Notes: a model not told the origin generated them from the letters alone. 64,000 nucleotides of DNA from Brevibacterium sanguinis (GCF_003315415.1 NZ_QNSB01000007.1:62001-126000), one strand, 5' to 3'. Numbered from the stretch's first letter, positions 33,798-43,070 are shown. Made by a program: numbers and translations.

Positions 33798-35831
33798 ATG
33801 GCCGGCCTGATCAGACGGGAGGACATCGACGAGCTCCGCAGCCGGGTCCGCATCGACGAGGTGGTGGGCGAGTTCGTCACGCTCAAGACCGCCGGCATCG
33901 GCTCCCTCAAGGGACTGTGCCCCTTCCACGACGAGAAGACCCCGTCCTTCCACGTCAGACCCCAGGTCGGCATGTACCACTGCTTCGGCTGCGGGGAATC
34001 CGGCGACGTCTTCTCCTTCCTCCAGAAGGTCGAGCAGCTGAGCTTCGTCGAAGCCGTCGAGGCGCTCGCGGCCAAGGCCGGCATGCACCTGCGCTACGAG
34101 GACGGCAAGGGCCCCGACCGCGAGCAGGCCAGCCGCCGGCAGCGGCTGCTCGAGATGCACGAGGTCGCCGGGAACTTCTTCGCCGCGGCGCTGGAGACCG
34201 AGGCGGGGGAGATCGCCCGCGACTTCCTCACCGGGCGCGGCTTCCCCACCCACTCGAGCCGGGACTTCGGCCTCGGCTTCGCCCCGAAGTCCTGGGACGC
34301 CCTGACGTCCCATCTGCGCCGTGCCGGATTCAGCGACGAGGAGATCCTCGCCGCCGGCCTGGCGAGCGAGGGCGGTCGGGGGATCTACGACCGGTTCCGG
34401 GGCCGCCTGGTGTGGCCGATCAAGGACATGACCGCCCGGACGATCGGCTTCGGCGCCCGCCGTCTCTTCGACGACGACCAGGGACCGAAATACCTCAACA
34501 CCCCCGAGACCGCGCTCTACCGCAAGAACCAGGTCCTCTACGGGCTCGACCTCGCGAAGCGGGACATCGCCAAGACCAAGCGCGTGGTCATCGTCGAGGG
34601 CTACACCGACGTCATGGCCGCGCACCTGGCCGGGGTCACCCAGGCCGTCGCGACGTGCGGAACGGCCTTCGGCGCCGAGCACGTGAAGATCGTCCGCAGG
34701 CTGCTCGGCGACGACTCGAGCGGCGAGGTGATCTTCACCTTCGACGGGGACGAGGCCGGGCAGAAGGCCGCGCTCAAGGCCTTCGAGTTCGAGGCCGAGT
34801 TCACCGCGCAGACCTTCGTCGCCGTCGAGCCCGACGGCCTCGACCCCTGCGACCTGCGGATGCAGAAGGGTGACGGGGCGCTGCGCGAGCTCGTCGACGC
34901 CCGCAAGCCGCTCTTCGAGTTCGTCATCACCACGTCGATCGCCCGCTTCGACCTCGATTCCGTCGAGGGGCGGATCTCGGCGGTGAAGGCGGCCGCCGAG
35001 GTGCTCACCGGCATCCGGGACCGCACGAGCCTCAGCCACTACTACCGGTTCGTCGCCGGGCGGATCGGTGTCGACATCGCCGAGGTGGAGTCCGCGGTCA
35101 AGGCGGCACGGAAGCGCCCGCAGCGCGGCCGGTCGAGCGACCCCGTCCGCCCCGACGGCGGGCGGGCCCCGGGACGCGGCGCCGGCCGGCCGGCCGACCG
35201 CCCGGCGGGACCGGGGGCGCAGCCGCCGAGCGATCCCGTGCAGCGGACGTGGAACCCGGAACCCGGCCCGGCTCCCGCACCGGCGCCGGGGCCCGGCGGG
35301 GAGGACACGGCGCTCGAGTACGTCTACGACGAGCGCCCGGACGTCTCGAACCTGTCGGCCCCGATCAGCCCGGCCCGGCTGAAGACGGAGAAGGGCGCGC
35401 TCATGGTCGCCCTCCAGCACCCCGAGTTCGTCAACGCGAAGCTCTTCGACTCCCTCTCGGCCAGGGCCTTCGAGCACCCGGGACTGCGCCGGATCCAGGC
35501 CGCCATCCAGGAGGCAGGCGGACTGCGCTCCGCCGGAGGGGAGCAGTCCCGGTGGACCGAGGCGGTGCTCGCGGTCAGCCCCGAGGATCTGCGCCCCTAC
35601 GTCACCCAGCTGCTCGTCACCCCGCTGCCCATCGCCGAAGGGGTGAGCGCCGAACGGTTCGCCCAGGGGATCGTCGCCCGCCTCTTCGACTACGACCTCG
35701 AACGGATCGCCGGCGAGCTCCACTCCCGGCTCCAGCGGCTCGATCCCTCCGACACGCAGTCGGGGACGAACCTGCTCGGCCAGCTGCAGGTCCTCGAGCA
35801 GCACCGCGCCCGCCTCCGCGCGCTCATGTGA
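33798..35831 (+). CDS. dnaG: DNA primase
   Basis: A 677-residue primase that makes RNA primers at the replication fork. The N-terminal zinc domain has Cys41, His44, Cys62 and Cys65 (LCPFHDEKTPSF and YHCFGCGESGD). The RNA-polymerase/TOPRIM core holds VIVEGYTDVMAAHLAG and FTFDGDEAGQKAA with DPCDLRM. A Pro/Gly/Arg-rich linker (about 440-500) leads to a C-terminal helicase-binding domain. Length is typical of actinobacteria. It follows dgt by three bases. Confidence 0.96.
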   Translation: MAGLIRREDIDELRSRVRIDEVVGEFVTLKTAGIGSLKGLCPFHDEKTPSFHVRPQVGMYHCFGCGESGDVFSFLQKVEQLSFVEAVEALAAKAGMHLRYEDGKGPDREQASRRQRLLEMHEVAGNFFAAALETEAGEIARDFLTGRGFPTHSSRDFGLGFAPKSWDALTSHLRRAGFSDEEILAAGLASEGGRGIYDRFRGRLVWPIKDMTARTIGFGARRLFDDDQGPKYLNTPETALYRKNQVLYGLDLAKRDIAKTKRVVIVEGYTDVMAAHLAGVTQAVATCGTAFGAEHVKIVRRLLGDDSSGEVIFTFDGDEAGQKAALKAFEFEAEFTAQTFVAVEPDGLDPCDLRMQKGDGALRELVDARKPLFEFVITTSIARFDLDSVEGRISAVKAAAEVLTGIRDRTSLSHYYRFVAGRIGVDIAEVESAVKAARKRPQRGRSSDPVRPDGGRAPGRGAGRPADRPAGPGAQPPSDPVQRTWNPEPGPAPAPAPGPGGEDTALEYVYDERPDVSNLSAPISPARLKTEKGALMVALQHPEFVNAKLFDSLSARAFEHPGLRRIQAAIQEAGGLRSAGGEQSRWTEAVLAVSPEDLRPYVTQLLVTPLPIAEGVSAERFAQGIVARLFDYDLERIAGELHSRLQRLDPSDTQSGTNLLGQLQVLEQHRARLRALM

Positions 35832-35847
35832 GCAGCTCCTCCCGCCT

Positions 35848-35872
35848 CGGCGTGCGGCACTGACACACGCCG
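35848..35872. terminator. Short hairpin after dnaG
   Basis: CGGCGTG (35848-35854) pairs with CACGCCG (35866-35872) across 11 bases, 16 bases after the dnaG stop. Weak, and no T-run. Confidence 0.35.
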
Positions 35873-35908
35873 CCGCGCGAACCGCGTGATTTCGTGCACA
35901 GATGAAAG

Positions 35909-35942
35909 TTTGCACTTGATGCAAAGATGCACAGCATGCAAA
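35909..35942. promoter_or_regulatory. TetR operator candidate with repeated TTTGCA/TGCAAA
   Basis: TTTGCA-cttga-TGCAAA (35909-35925) is a 17-bp palindrome just upstream of the TetR gene. A third TGCAAA lies at 35937-35942, and GATGCA occurs at 35918 and 35926. The spacing suits a TetR dimer or pair of dimers binding across the promoter. Confidence 0.5.
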
Positions 35943-35950
35943 ATGGAGGC

Positions 35951-36592
35951 ATGGCCACCACTGAATCGCTGCGCGCCAAGAAGGCGCGGCTGACCCGCAA
36001 CGCCCTCCACGAGGCCGCCGTCACGCGGGTGCTCGAGGACGGCCTGGAAGCGGCGACGGTGGCCGCCATCGCCGCCGACGCCGGGGTCTCCACGCGCACC
36101 TTCTTCAACTACTACGCGACGAAGGAGGACGCGATCGTCGGGCTCGACGAGTCCGACGTCGACGCCCAGCTCGTCGACGCCTACGTGCACTCCGAGGCCG
36201 GGCTGGACACCCTGGCCGAGGACACCGCCCGCTTCATCAGCGAGGCCCTGTTCATCGGATCCCTCCACCCCGACACCCCGGCCAGACGGCGTCTGCTCTT
36301 CGCGCGCCACCCCGAGCTCGTGAGCAAGCGCCTCGAGCGGGCCGAGGCCCTCGAGGAGCGGCTCGCCGAGCACGTGCGGGCGAGACTCGAGCACCTGGGC
36401 CAGGAGTTCTCGAGCGAGGACTCGGCACGGCGCAGCTCGAGGATGCTCACCCAGCTGTGCATGGTGCCCCTGCACCACGCGGGACGGACGATCAAGCACT
36501 CGCCCGGGCTCGTCGAGGAGCGCGGCGGCTCCCACCCGATCTACGAGGAGTCCCTCCGACTCTTCCTGACAGTGCTCGAACGACTGAGATGA
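35951..36592 (+). CDS. TetR-family repressor
   Basis: A 213-residue regulator. The helix-turn-helix spans residues 11-60, with the recognition region ATVAAIAADAGVSTRTFFNYYATKEDAI typical of TetR. The all-helical ligand domain follows. The ATG at 35951 follows a GGAGG almost directly, so a start at 35936 or 35927 (MHSMQNGG extension) or a leaderless message cannot be excluded. It overlaps the MFS gene start, so it very probably represses that pump and itself through the TTTGCA/TGCAAA sites. Confidence 0.88.
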   Translation: MATTESLRAKKARLTRNALHEAAVTRVLEDGLEAATVAAIAADAGVSTRTFFNYYATKEDAIVGLDESDVDAQLVDAYVHSEAGLDTLAEDTARFISEALFIGSLHPDTPARRRLLFARHPELVSKRLERAEALEERLAEHVRARLEHLGQEFSSEDSARRSSRMLTQLCMVPLHHAGRTIKHSPGLVEERGGSHPIYEESLRLFLTVLERLR

Positions 36593-36600
36593 AGGACCAG

Positions 36601-38328
36601 ATGAGAAATGCCGAGACGCCGAGAACCGGCGAGACGATGCCGACGGGCGAGATGACGATCCGCACCGAGGACCGACCGATGACCACCTCGGCGATCGTCC
36701 TCCTCTTCGTGGGCCTGATGATCGCCATGTTCATGTTCTCCCTCAACCAGACCGTGCTCGCCACGGCCCTGCCGACGATCGTCGGCGAACTCGACGGGGT
36801 CGACCAGATGCTGTGGGTCTCGACGGCCTTCATGCTCGCCTCGACGATCACGATGCCCATCTACGGCAAGGTGGGCGACCTGTTCGGGCGCAAGCCGCTC
36901 TTCATGTTCGCGATCTGCTGCTTCCTCGCCGGGTCCGCCCTGGCGCTCGTCGCCGAGGGCATGTCCATGCTCATCCTCGGCCGCGTGCTCCAGGGCATCG
37001 GCGGCGGGGGGATGATGATCCTCTCGCAGTCGATCATCGCCTCGGTGGTCCCCGCCCGCGAACGCGGCAAGTACATGGGGATCATGGGCTCGGCCTTCGC
37101 CGTCTCCTCGGTCGCCGGCCCCCTGATCGGCGGCTGGCTCACGGAGGGTCCGGGCTGGCGCTGGGCGTTCGCCATCAACTTCCCCCTCGGCATCCTCGCC
37201 CTCATCGCCGCGGCCGTCTTCCTCAAGGTGCCCAAGCGGGCCCACGGACCGCGCCCGAAGGTCGACGGCGCGGGCATGCTCCTCATCTCCATCGTCACGA
37301 GCGCGATCGTGCTCACCTCGGCGTGGGGCGGTCACGACTACGACTGGGACTCCTGGCAGATCATCTCCCTCATCGTCGTCGGAGCGCTCGCCGCGATCGC
37401 CTTCGTCGTCGTCGAGACCAAGGTCAGCGAGCCGATCATCCCCATGTTCCTGTTCAGGAACAGGGACTTCCTCCTCTGCACCGCCGCCGGCCTGTTCATC
37501 GGCGTCGCGATGTTCGGGGTCCTGTCGTACATGCCCACCTACCTGCAGATGGTCCACGGGATCGATGCGACCGTGGCGGGGCTGATGATGGTGCCGATGA
37601 TGGGGACGATGCTCATCTCCTCGACCGTCATCGGCTTCGTCGTCGCCCACACGGGCCGCTACCGGATCTACCCGCTCGTCGGGATCCTCCTCATCGGACT
37701 GTCCCTGGCCCTGATGTCCCAGCTGCGGGCCGACAGCTCCGAATGGGAGACGATCTGGCACCTGGCGCTGCTCGGCCTGGGACTCGGCCTGAGCATGCAG
37801 ACGCTCGTGCTCGTCGTGCAGAACGCGTTCCCCGTGTCCATGGTCGGGACGGCCACCGCGGCGAACAACTACTTCCGGCAGGTCGGCGCCACCCTCGGCA
37901 TGGCGCTCATCGGATCGGTCTTCACCCAGCGCCTTCTCGAGAACATCGAGACCGGACTGGCGGGGCTGTCCGCGAAGGCCGGCGACCAGCCGCTGCCGGC
38001 GGTGTCCTCGACCGGGCTGACGCCGGGGGTCGTCGCCGACATGCCCGAACCCGTGCACTCGCTCATCGTCGGCTCCTACAACGACGCCCTCGTCCCGCTG
38101 TTCCTCTGGGTGGCGCCCCTGGCCGTCCTCGGCTTCGTCTTCCTCCTCTTCCTCCCCGGCACCCCGCTGGCCAAGGGCCTGGGCGCTGAGTCGACGACGC
38201 GCACCCGCGTGGACGTCGACCGGGCATCCGATACCCTGGCAGAGCAGACCACAGGGAAGGATGTCACGGATGACGGTGCTGACGATACTCAACTCGCCCG
38301 GAACTCGGGTTCCCGCGCAGCTGACTGA
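36601..38328 (+). CDS. MFS drug/proton antiporter, DHA2 (14-TMS, EmrB/QacA) family
   Basis: A 575-residue efflux pump with about 14 helices. MFSLNQTVLATALPTIVGEL is the TM1 signature of DHA2 pumps, VGDLFGRKPLFM the loop 2-3 motif A, LGRVLQGIGGGGMMI motif B and GSAFAVSSVAGPLIGGWL motif C. The Asp/Glu-rich 50-residue tail is cytoplasmic. The ATG at 36601 has GAAGGA at 36591-36596; ATG 36589, which overlaps the TetR stop as ATGA, is the alternative. The 3' end overlaps the next gene by 59 bases. Substrates are unknown. Confidence 0.9.
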   Translation: MRNAETPRTGETMPTGEMTIRTEDRPMTTSAIVLLFVGLMIAMFMFSLNQTVLATALPTIVGELDGVDQMLWVSTAFMLASTITMPIYGKVGDLFGRKPLFMFAICCFLAGSALALVAEGMSMLILGRVLQGIGGGGMMILSQSIIASVVPARERGKYMGIMGSAFAVSSVAGPLIGGWLTEGPGWRWAFAINFPLGILALIAAAVFLKVPKRAHGPRPKVDGAGMLLISIVTSAIVLTSAWGGHDYDWDSWQIISLIVVGALAAIAFVVVETKVSEPIIPMFLFRNRDFLLCTAAGLFIGVAMFGVLSYMPTYLQMVHGIDATVAGLMMVPMMGTMLISSTVIGFVVAHTGRYRIYPLVGILLIGLSLALMSQLRADSSEWETIWHLALLGLGLGLSMQTLVLVVQNAFPVSMVGTATAANNYFRQVGATLGMALIGSVFTQRLLENIETGLAGLSAKAGDQPLPAVSSTGLTPGVVADMPEPVHSLIVGSYNDALVPLFLWVAPLAVLGFVFLLFLPGTPLAKGLGAESTTRTRVDVDRASDTLAEQTTGKDVTDDGADDTQLARNSGSRAAD

Positions 38329-39235
38329 GCTCGGAGAGGCGCCCGACGTCGAACTGCGGATCGTCGCCGCCGAGGAGCTCGGCTCCGCACTGCCCGGCAC
38401 CGAGGTGCTGCTGCTCTGGGACTTCTTCTCCACCGCACTGGAGTCGGAGTTCGCCCGGGCCGACTCCCTGCGCTGGATCCACGCCGCGAGCGCCGGCGTC
38501 GACTCCCTGCTCTTCGCCGACCTCGTCGACTCGGACGTCGTCGTCACCAACGCGCGCGGCATCTTCGACCGGCCGATCGCCGAGTTCGTCCTCGGCTTCA
38601 TGCTCGTCCACGCCAAGAGCCTGCTCGGGACGCTCACGGACCAGCGGCAGTCCAAGTGGAACCGCCGGTCGTCGCGGGACCTGGCGGGATCGCGGGCGCT
38701 CATCGTCGGCACCGGCTCGATCGGCCGGGAGATCGCCCGGGTGCTCGCCGCCCTCGACGTCGAGATCGTCGGGGCGGGCAGCCGGGCCCGGGAGGGCGAC
38801 CCCGACTTCGGTCGGGTCATCGACTCCGCGGACCTCGCCTCCCACCTCTCCGGCGTCGACTGGCTCATCGACATCGCCCCGCTGACCGCGCGGACCGCGA
38901 ACCTCATCGACGCCGAGGTGCTCGCCGCGATGGAGCCGCACGCGCACCTCATCAACGTCGGCCGTGGGGCCACGGTCGACACCGCCGCCCTCGTCGCCGC
39001 CCTCGCCGAGGGACGGATCGCCGGCGCCGGGCTCGACGTCTTCGCCGAGGAGCCGCTGCCGCCCGATCATCCGCTGTGGGCGATGGACAACGTCATCATC
39101 ACCCCGCACATGAGCGGCGACACCGAAGGGTGGCGGGGACGGCTGGCCGACCAGTTCGTCGACCTCTTCGCCCGCCACCGGGCCGGCCTGCCGTTCGCCC
39201 ACACCGTCGACAAGAGCGCGGGCTACGTCCGATGA
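38270..39235 (+). CDS. D-2-hydroxyacid dehydrogenase
   Basis: A 321-residue NAD(P)-dependent enzyme that interconverts 2-oxoacids and D-2-hydroxyacids. The nucleotide motif is GTGSIGREIARVLAAL. The catalytic Arg lies in the region of LINVGRGATVDTAALVAAL, the Glu in GAGLDVFAEEPLP and the His in ITPHMSGDTEGW. The substrate loop HAASAGVDSLL is of the 2-ketoacid reductase type. The start at 38270 has GAAGGA eight bases upstream; ATG 38261 sits right on that ribosome site and is less likely. It overlaps the MFS gene by 59 bases and the following gene by ATGA. Confidence 0.9.
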   Translation: MTVLTILNSPGTRVPAQLTELGEAPDVELRIVAAEELGSALPGTEVLLLWDFFSTALESEFARADSLRWIHAASAGVDSLLFADLVDSDVVVTNARGIFDRPIAEFVLGFMLVHAKSLLGTLTDQRQSKWNRRSSRDLAGSRALIVGTGSIGREIARVLAALDVEIVGAGSRAREGDPDFGRVIDSADLASHLSGVDWLIDIAPLTARTANLIDAEVLAAMEPHAHLINVGRGATVDTAALVAALAEGRIAGAGLDVFAEEPLPPDHPLWAMDNVIITPHMSGDTEGWRGRLADQFVDLFARHRAGLPFAHTVDKSAGYVR

Positions 39236-39807
39236 GCGATCGCAGACATGCGGAGAGGCAGCTCCTGGCCGGGGTGCTCGGCGAGCTCGTCGCCGTGCGC
39301 AGGGCGCGGCTGCTCAGTCTCCTCGTCCTCGCCGCGGCCATGCTCGTCGCCGGGCTCGGCGCAGCCCTGCAGGCGCAGGGGGAGCGGGTCGACGCCGTCC
39401 TCCTGTTCTCCGCATTCACCCTCATCATGATCGGGATCGTCTGCGGCCTCGCGGCGATCGTCGCCTGGACCCGGATCAACCGCGACGTCCTCGACTCCGT
39501 CGCCGCCCGCAGGCCGGTCAGCGCGCGGGCGCCGCGGTCCCAGGCCGGGGGAACGGCGGTCGCCGTCGGCTTCGCACTGCTCGGGCTGGTCTTCGGCGTG
39601 ATGCTGTGGGAGACCACCCCGGTCCTGGCCGTCGGGATCGCCGTCGCCTGCGCCCTGCTCGCGTGCCTCGGACCGATCTGGGCGAACGAGCTCGCCGCCG
39701 GCGACGACAGGTTCGCGGCGATGCTCGAGGGCGATGCCGAGCTCGCGGCGCGGTTCGCGGACTTCACGCCGATCTGGCTGCACGAGGCGATGGGCGACTC
39801 GGACTGA
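39232..39807 (+). CDS. Small membrane protein, unknown function
   Basis: A 191-residue protein with four predicted membrane helices (about 24-46, 53-80, 102-120 and 124-142) and a soluble acidic C-terminus ending WLHEAMGDSD. I recognise no family. The start overlaps the dehydrogenase stop as ATGA, so it is the last gene of the TetR-MFS-dehydrogenase run, followed by a strong terminator. Confidence 0.65.
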   Translation: MSDRRHAERQLLAGVLGELVAVRRARLLSLLVLAAAMLVAGLGAALQAQGERVDAVLLFSAFTLIMIGIVCGLAAIVAWTRINRDVLDSVAARRPVSARAPRSQAGGTAVAVGFALLGLVFGVMLWETTPVLAVGIAVACALLACLGPIWANELAAGDDRFAAMLEGDAELAARFADFTPIWLHEAMGDSD

Positions 39808-39825
39808 GACCCGTCTCCCGACGAC

Positions 39826-39863
39826 GAGAAGGCGCCCGCAGCATGTGCTGCGGGCGCCTTCTC
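39826..39863. terminator. Bidirectional 18-bp hairpin terminator
   Basis: GAGAAGGCGCCCGCAGCA (39826-39843) and its exact complement (39846-39863) are separated by only TG. It lies between the convergent membrane-protein and gap genes. Confidence 0.8.
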
Positions 39864-39882
39864 ACCGTGCTCGGTTGCGGTG

Positions 39883-41334
39883 TCAGCCGTTGACCAGCGC
39901 CTCCGCGCGGGGGAAGGCGGGCGTGTCGATCCCGGCCATCGCGGCGACGCAGCGGACGACCTGGCAGCTGTAGCCGAACTCGTTGTCGTACCAGACGTAG
40001 ACGACGGCGCGGTCCTCGTCGACGATCGTCGCGAGACCGTCGACGACTCCTGCGCGCTTCGACCCGACGAGGTCGGACGAGACGAGCTCCGGGGAGGCGA
40101 CGTAGTCGACCTGGTTGCGCAGCGGCGAGTCCATCGAGGTCTGACGGAGGAACTCGTTGAGCTCGCCGACGCTCGTGGCGGTCTCGAGGTTGAGGTTGAG
40201 GATCGCCATCGACACGTTGGGGGTGGGCACGCGGATGGCGTTGCCCGACAGCTTCCCCTTGAGCTCCGGCAGCGCCTTCGCGACGGCCTTGGCGGCACCG
40301 GTCTCGGTGAGCACCATGTTCAGCCCTGCGGCGCGGCCGCGGCGGGAGCCCTTGTGGAAGTTGTCGATGAGGTTCTGGTCGTTCGTGAACGAGTGGACCG
40401 TCTCGACGTGGCCGTTGCGGACGCCGAACCGGTCGTTGAGCGCCTTGAGCACCGGGGTGATCGCGTTCGTCGTGCACGAGGCCGCGGAGACGACGGTGTC
40501 GGAGTCGAGGATGTCGGAGTCGTTGACCCCGAAGACGATGTTCTTGACATCGCCCTTGCCGGGGGCGGTGAGGATGACCTTGGAGGCACCCGGGCAGGCC
40601 AGGTGCTTCGACAGACCCTCCTCGTCGCGCCACTTGCCCGTGTTGTCGACGATGATCGCGTCGTCGATCCCGTAGGCGGTGTAGTCGACCTGGGAGGGAT
40701 CGTCGGAGTAGATGACCTGGATGAGGGTGCCGTTGGCCAGGATGGTGTTGGCGTCCTCGTCGACGACGATGCTGCCGTCGAACTTCCCGTGCACGGAGTC
40801 ACGACGGAGCAGGGAGGCGCGCTTGACGATGTCGTCGGGGCCGCCGCGGCGCACGACGATGGCCCGCAGCCGCATCCCCGAGCCGCCGGCGCGGTCGAGG
40901 AGGATCCGGGCGAGGAGGCGTCCGATGCGCCCGAAGCCGTAGAGGACGACGTCGCGCACCGGCTGGTCCTCACCGGCGGCGCCGACGACGGGAGCGAGCT
41001 CCGAGCGGAGGAACTCCGCGAGGTCTCCCGATCGGCTCTCCGCCCTCTCGAGGAGACGGCCGACGTCGATGCGGGCGGCGCCGAGGTCGAGCTCCGCGAG
41101 CACGCGCACGAGATCGAGGGTCTTCTCGATGTCGAGCTCCGCGCCGAGGAAGTGGCGGGCGTAGCGATGAGCCTTGATCATGCCGGTCACGGACTTGTTC
41201 AGCAAGGACCGGCCGAACAGGGTGAGCAGCACATCGTTCTCCCGGTACAGCCGGCCGACGAGCGGAATGAGGTCCTCCGCCGCGGTCTGCTTCTTCGCCC
41301 ACTCGTCCAGGCGAGCCGTGGTTGCATCAGTCAA
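39883..41334 (-). CDS. gap: Glyceraldehyde-3-phosphate dehydrogenase, long (GapB-type) form
   Basis: A 483-residue GAPDH. The first 125 residues are a helical extension absent from ordinary 335-residue enzymes. The NAD(P) motif VLYGFGRIGRLLARILL starts near residue 130, the catalytic Cys287 is in AASCTTNAITP, and the sugar-phosphate loops KGSRRGRAAGLNM and YDNEFGYSCQVVR follow. Corynebacterium glutamicum GapB has the same size and works in the gluconeogenic direction, so this is probably a second GAPDH besides a normal glycolytic one elsewhere. It begins with TTG at 41334, nine bases after GAGGGG. Confidence 0.92.
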   Translation of the reverse strand: MTDATTARLDEWAKKQTAAEDLIPLVGRLYRENDVLLTLFGRSLLNKSVTGMIKAHRYARHFLGAELDIEKTLDLVRVLAELDLGAARIDVGRLLERAESRSGDLAEFLRSELAPVVGAAGEDQPVRDVVLYGFGRIGRLLARILLDRAGGSGMRLRAIVVRRGGPDDIVKRASLLRRDSVHGKFDGSIVVDEDANTILANGTLIQVIYSDDPSQVDYTAYGIDDAIIVDNTGKWRDEEGLSKHLACPGASKVILTAPGKGDVKNIVFGVNDSDILDSDTVVSAASCTTNAITPVLKALNDRFGVRNGHVETVHSFTNDQNLIDNFHKGSRRGRAAGLNMVLTETGAAKAVAKALPELKGKLSGNAIRVPTPNVSMAILNLNLETATSVGELNEFLRQTSMDSPLRNQVDYVASPELVSSDLVGSKRAGVVDGLATIVDEDRAVVYVWYDNEFGYSCQVVRCVAAMAGIDTPAFPRAEALVNG

Positions 41335-41346
41335 GGTCGTGTCCCC

Positions 41347-42036
41347 TCAGGTCAGTGTCGAGTCGATTGACGAATTCTCGCCCAAGTCTAGCCTGTTGCC
41401 CGCCTTCCGCGCCGACACGCTCGGCTCTCCGCCGAGGTGGAACCTCCAGGCGAATCGCTGCGGATCCGCACCCTCGCCCCTGACCCCGATCCGGGGACCG
41501 AAGCGGATGTCGGCGCTCGGTGCGGCAGGAGGGGTCAGCGACCATTCGCGTCCGTCGAGCGGCGCCCCGTCCTGACTGAGGTCGGCGTCGAAACAGCTGG
41601 CCACACAGCCCGGACCGCGCGCCAGTCCGGCATCGGGCAGCGGATGCTTGCGCGGCTTGGCCTCGCGCCGGCTCCGGGCCAGCTCGACTCCCTCGACCAC
41701 CTCGCCGGCCCGCACGAGGAGACCGGTCGGGGTGCCGGTGGGTCCGCAGACGAGATTGAGGCTGTGATGAATCCCATAGATGAAGTAGCAGTAGAGATGA
41801 GCGGGAGGCCCGAACATCGAGGCGTTCCTCGCCGTCCGTCCCCGGTACGCGTGAGAGGCGGGATCGGTGCGCCCGTCATAGGCCTCCACCTCGGTGATCC
41901 GGATCGCGACCCGTCCGGCGTCGGTCGACCGGCTGAGGACCGCGCCGAGCACGAGGGGCGCGACGTCGAGGACCGGGCGGTCGAAGAAGTCGACGAGGGC
42001 AGGGTCCGGGGTGCCGGTGAGCAGGGCATCCGTCAT
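41347..42036 (-). CDS. DNA-3-methyladenine glycosylase (AAG/MPG family)
   Basis: A 229-residue base-excision repair enzyme that removes alkylated purines. The family core ITEVEAYDGRTDPASHAYRGRTARNASMFG carries the catalytic Glu and the intercalating Tyr region, and YCYFIYGIHHSLNLV and LARGPGCV follow. Length is normal. The ATG overlaps the YihY stop (ATGA), so it is co-transcribed downstream of that gene, and it ends 12 bases before gap on the same strand. Confidence 0.9.
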   Translation of the reverse strand: MTDALLTGTPDPALVDFFDRPVLDVAPLVLGAVLSRSTDAGRVAIRITEVEAYDGRTDPASHAYRGRTARNASMFGPPAHLYCYFIYGIHHSLNLVCGPTGTPTGLLVRAGEVVEGVELARSRREAKPRKHPLPDAGLARGPGCVASCFDADLSQDGAPLDGREWSLTPPAAPSADIRFGPRIGVRGEGADPQRFAWRFHLGGEPSVSARKAGNRLDLGENSSIDSTLT

Positions 42037-43070
42037 GGGTGGTCGTCCTCTCGGTCGTCGAGGCGCTTGAACCCGAGCAGGGTCAGCGCGATGAGTCCGG
42101 CCGCGGTGAGCAGGGCTCCGAGGGTCTGGGCCTGCAGGCGGGGGATGGTGATGGCGTCGTCGGGAGTCGTGTCCTCGGCGGGCCGGTCCCGCGCGGCGGT
42201 CCCGACCCAGGCGGCGACGAAGAGGATGAGGCGGGCGAAGAGATTCATCGTCAGCATGACCGCGATGAGCGACCCGAAGATCGACGCCGCCTGATTCCCG
42301 GAGAACAGGTCGATGAGGATGGTCGCGAGATTGAGCAGCACGACGAAGGAGACCGCCCCGATGAACGAGCCCCTCATCTTCGGACTGCGCTCGACGGGGC
42401 TCTGGGGCAGCACCGTGAAGAGGAACATGAAGATCCCCCATGCCGCGGCGAGGCTGATGAGGAGCTGGCCGAGGATGAGCAGGACCGGCGCCCAGGCCGG
42501 CAGGTCGAGGAAGTCGACGATGAGGGACGCGAGCCCCGTGCCGATGACGGTGAGCGCGACGGTGAGCAGGATGCCGGTGACGAGGCCGAAGAGGATGGCG
42601 ATGTTGACGAGGAAGTTCCGGACGATCGGCTCCTGCCTGATCTCGCCGATCTCGTGGGCGAGCTGAGTGCGGATCGCGGATTTGAGCGTCTCGATGAACC
42701 CCTGGCCCGAGTACAGGCCGGCGAGGACGCCGACGACGCCGACGGCCTGCCAGTTGCCGAGGACGCTCTCGAGAGCGTTGCTCAGCGCGGGGCTGCCCGG
42801 GGCGATGCGATCGAGTTCGGCCGCGATGACCGGGACGAGGTCGGGGCGGAGGACGTCGAGGACGAAGCCGAGTCCAGCGAACGTGAACATCGCGACGGGG
42901 ATGATCGCGAGGACGAGGAAATAGGTCACGGCTCCGGCGAGCTGGTTGCCCATGCGGACGAGATAGCGCCCCAGGGCGCGGATGAGGTGCGCGGGGCCGG
43001 GCTGGGAGATGGCGGAGTGTCCCGCCGCGGCGACGGTGCTGCGCGAGGCCAGGACCTTGGCTGGGGTCAC
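42033..43070 (-). CDS. YihY/BrkB-family membrane protein
   Basis: A 345-residue protein with six or seven membrane helices. Family-like features are GNQLAGAVTYFLVLAIIPVAMF, GLYSGQGFIETLKSAIRT and PKMRGSFIGAVSFVVLLNLATILIDLF. It was once called ribonuclease BN, a name now rejected for this family; the role is unknown, with transport suggested. The GTG at 43070, with GAAGGAG upstream, is preferred over a start 129 bases earlier whose extension is Arg-rich and soluble. Divergent from dedA and followed by the glycosylase. Confidence 0.82.
   Translation of the reverse strand: MTPAKVLASRSTVAAAGHSAISQPGPAHLIRALGRYLVRMGNQLAGAVTYFLVLAIIPVAMFTFAGLGFVLDVLRPDLVPVIAAELDRIAPGSPALSNALESVLGNWQAVGVVGVLAGLYSGQGFIETLKSAIRTQLAHEIGEIRQEPIVRNFLVNIAILFGLVTGILLTVALTVIGTGLASLIVDFLDLPAWAPVLLILGQLLISLAAAWGIFMFLFTVLPQSPVERSPKMRGSFIGAVSFVVLLNLATILIDLFSGNQAASIFGSLIAVMLTMNLFARLILFVAAWVGTAARDRPAEDTTPDDAITIPRLQAQTLGALLTAAGLIALTLLGFKRLDDREDDHP

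Noticed and set aside
32337..35924. A 1195-codon open frame on the minus strand across dgt and dnaG
   Set aside because: Same reason: a GC-bias artefact antisense to dgt and dnaG, with no family-like motifs.
42033..43070. Ribonuclease BN
   Set aside because: The YihY/BrkB family was misnamed; true RNase BN is a metallo-beta-lactamase protein. This is a membrane protein of unknown role.
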